Assembly: GCA_002693165.1 (NCBI GenBank)
Contig: NZOP01000044.1
Span: 4,959-10,571, forward strand
Direction of reading: 5' to 3'
Source: Nitrososphaerota archaeon
GTDB taxonomy: Archaea; Thermoproteota; Nitrososphaeria; Nitrososphaerales; UBA57
DNA: 5,613 nucleotides
Shown: in pieces, positions 4,696-5,613 of the stretch
How positions within the stretch are numbered: position 1 is the stretch's first letter
Layout: each line of letters begins with the position of its first letter
The notes under the pieces: model-generated
Databases searched by the model: none
Told to the model about the DNA's origin: nothing
What the model saw: only the letters and a program-made list of their open reading frames with translations
Program-made: the position numbers and the translations under genes

Positions 4696-5586
4696 ATGTT
4701 GAAATTAAAAAATAGCATTTTAATCGGAGTCCTATCTGTATCAATCCCATTGATCACTCTCAATGCTCAAGATGATAGTTCTGAGTTGGATGAAAAAATG
4801 GAAAGATTGAAGGAGGTCCTCGGAATAGAATTTGACGGACAACTTGACGAATCCGCCTATGAGATACTGGTTCAGGAACTGGACTCGCTGGGTATTGAAG
4901 AGAATGAACTGGCAGGCGGATATGAATTCATAGGCGGTGATTTTGGATTTCAGGAATATTTGGATAATAATATCGACCACATGCTTTACCTGCTGGGAAA
5001 TAAAAAAAATGAATTTAACGATGATGAAGGCGAATACGCTTACGAAGAGGACGAAGGCATATCTGATACCGGGTCTGGATACAGCATAAACATATACGGT
5101 GGATTTCCGATCTATAAAGCAACAACGTTTGAAACCTACGATAAAGCAAATCCGGTCATTGGTTTATCTGTAGGTACACCGATTGGCTTCAATATTGGAC
5201 CATTTTACGCCAATCTAGGTATTGAACTGCTCAACTATACTTTCAATGAAACTGGGATGGATACATCCTACGGTATGGACGGAACAGGTATTGGAACTGA
5301 AGAAATCATAATCTCACCTATCACATCATCTTCGTTTGGCGGTAATGCCTACCTAGCAGGATTGAATACTGGATTTAAATTAAGAGGCTATGATCTTAAT
5401 GCTACGATTACTACAGGGGTCTTCCACGCAGGTACAGGTTTCATTGCAGGTGGAAATTTCAATATACCTATGGATAATTCTCCGCTAAATATTCGTTTAT
5501 CAATTCGAGCAAATATTGTGCAAAAAGAAGAAGGTGGAGCAACAGGCTGGATAGGCACAGGAGTATCCATTGGGTATTATTGGTAA
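4696..5586 (+). CDS. Probable outer-membrane beta-barrel protein with acidic N-terminal region
   Basis: 296 residues from the ATG at 4696. A signal peptide spans about 1-24 (MLKLKNS, hydrophobic core, LNA before Gln25). Residues 26-100 are acidic and mostly helical (LDEKMERLKEVLGIEF, then ESAYEILVQELDSLGI). A very acidic linker follows at 104-121 (FNDDEGEYAYEEDEG). Residues 128-296 are rich in Gly, aromatic and alternating hydrophobic residues: SINIYGGFPIY, IGLSVGTPIGFNIGPFYANLG, YLAGLNTGFKLRG, GGNFNIPMD, LSIRANIVQ, and finally GWIGTGVSIGYYW. The C-terminal aromatic residue with alternating hydrophobic residues is the usual outer-membrane insertion signal, and the strand count suits a small barrel of about 8 strands. 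The acidic part could bind divalent cations or peptidoglycan; no known motif is seen. It is the only plus-strand gene, divergent from the DUF350 gene. Its 3' terminator is not visible in the 27 bases left. Confidence 0.8.
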   Translation: MLKLKNSILIGVLSVSIPLITLNAQDDSSELDEKMERLKEVLGIEFDGQLDESAYEILVQELDSLGIEENELAGGYEFIGGDFGFQEYLDNNIDHMLYLLGNKKNEFNDDEGEYAYEEDEGISDTGSGYSINIYGGFPIYKATTFETYDKANPVIGLSVGTPIGFNIGPFYANLGIELLNYTFNETGMDTSYGMDGTGIGTEEIIISPITSSSFGGNAYLAGLNTGFKLRGYDLNATITTGVFHAGTGFIAGGNFNIPMDNSPLNIRLSIRANIVQKEEGGATGWIGTGVSIGYYW

Positions 5587-5613
5587 AATAATTTCCTGAA
5601 CGTGTGAAACCAG

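Noticed and set aside
4741..4980. Minus-strand frame of 79 codons
   Set aside because: Antisense to the N-terminal part of the beta-barrel protein, with no motif or ribosome site.
5388..5570. Minus-strand frame of 60 codons
   Set aside because: Antisense to the C-terminal strands of the beta-barrel protein; no independent support.

Overview
This 5.6 kb window is AT-rich (roughly 35% G+C by eye) bacterial DNA. It looks like an envelope-focused chromosomal locus from the Fibrobacteres-Chlorobi-Bacteroidetes (FCB) group. The clues are a carboxypeptidase-regulatory-like (CarboxypepD_reg) N-terminal domain on an exported protein, many signal peptides ending in ..SQ or ..AQ, and a beta-barrel-like protein ending in an aromatic residue. 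Several genes have strong Shine-Dalgarno sequences, which is uncommon in classical Bacteroidota. A relative such as Neomarinimicrobiota is therefore possible, but this is an impression and not an identification.

Layout. Everything from about 4370 down to 1 is on the minus strand, and one gene at the right end is on the plus strand. In transcription order the minus-strand genes are: a DUF350 (YjfL-like) multi-pass membrane protein (3723-4367); an exported transglutaminase-like cysteine-hydrolase-fold protein only 6 bp downstream (2241-3716); an exported LysM protein with a C-terminal membrane anchor (1642-2196); a 53-residue zinc-ribbon microprotein (1393-1554); a 338-bp AT-rich non-coding stretch with nested inverted repeats; a 40-residue microprotein with a good ribosome site (911-1033); an exported coiled-coil protein with a C-terminal membrane anchor (386-892); and the 5' end of a CarboxypepD_reg protein that runs off the left edge (1-296). 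The two microproteins, 1393-1554 and 911-1033, are short and easily missed.

The right-hand gene (4696-5586, plus strand) encodes a probable outer-membrane beta-barrel protein with an acidic, helical N-terminal region. It is divergent from the DUF350 gene. The 328-bp region between them carries two palindromes that share the half-site ATTGATC.

How the genes may work together. The DUF350 and transglutaminase-like genes are almost certainly co-transcribed, and the LysM gene (44 bp further on) probably is too. One inner-membrane protein, one exported enzyme-like protein and one peptidoglycan-binding anchored protein suggest a cell-envelope maintenance or remodelling unit. No catalytic activity or substrate can be assigned from sequence alone, and I see no phage, transposon, CRISPR or RNA genes.
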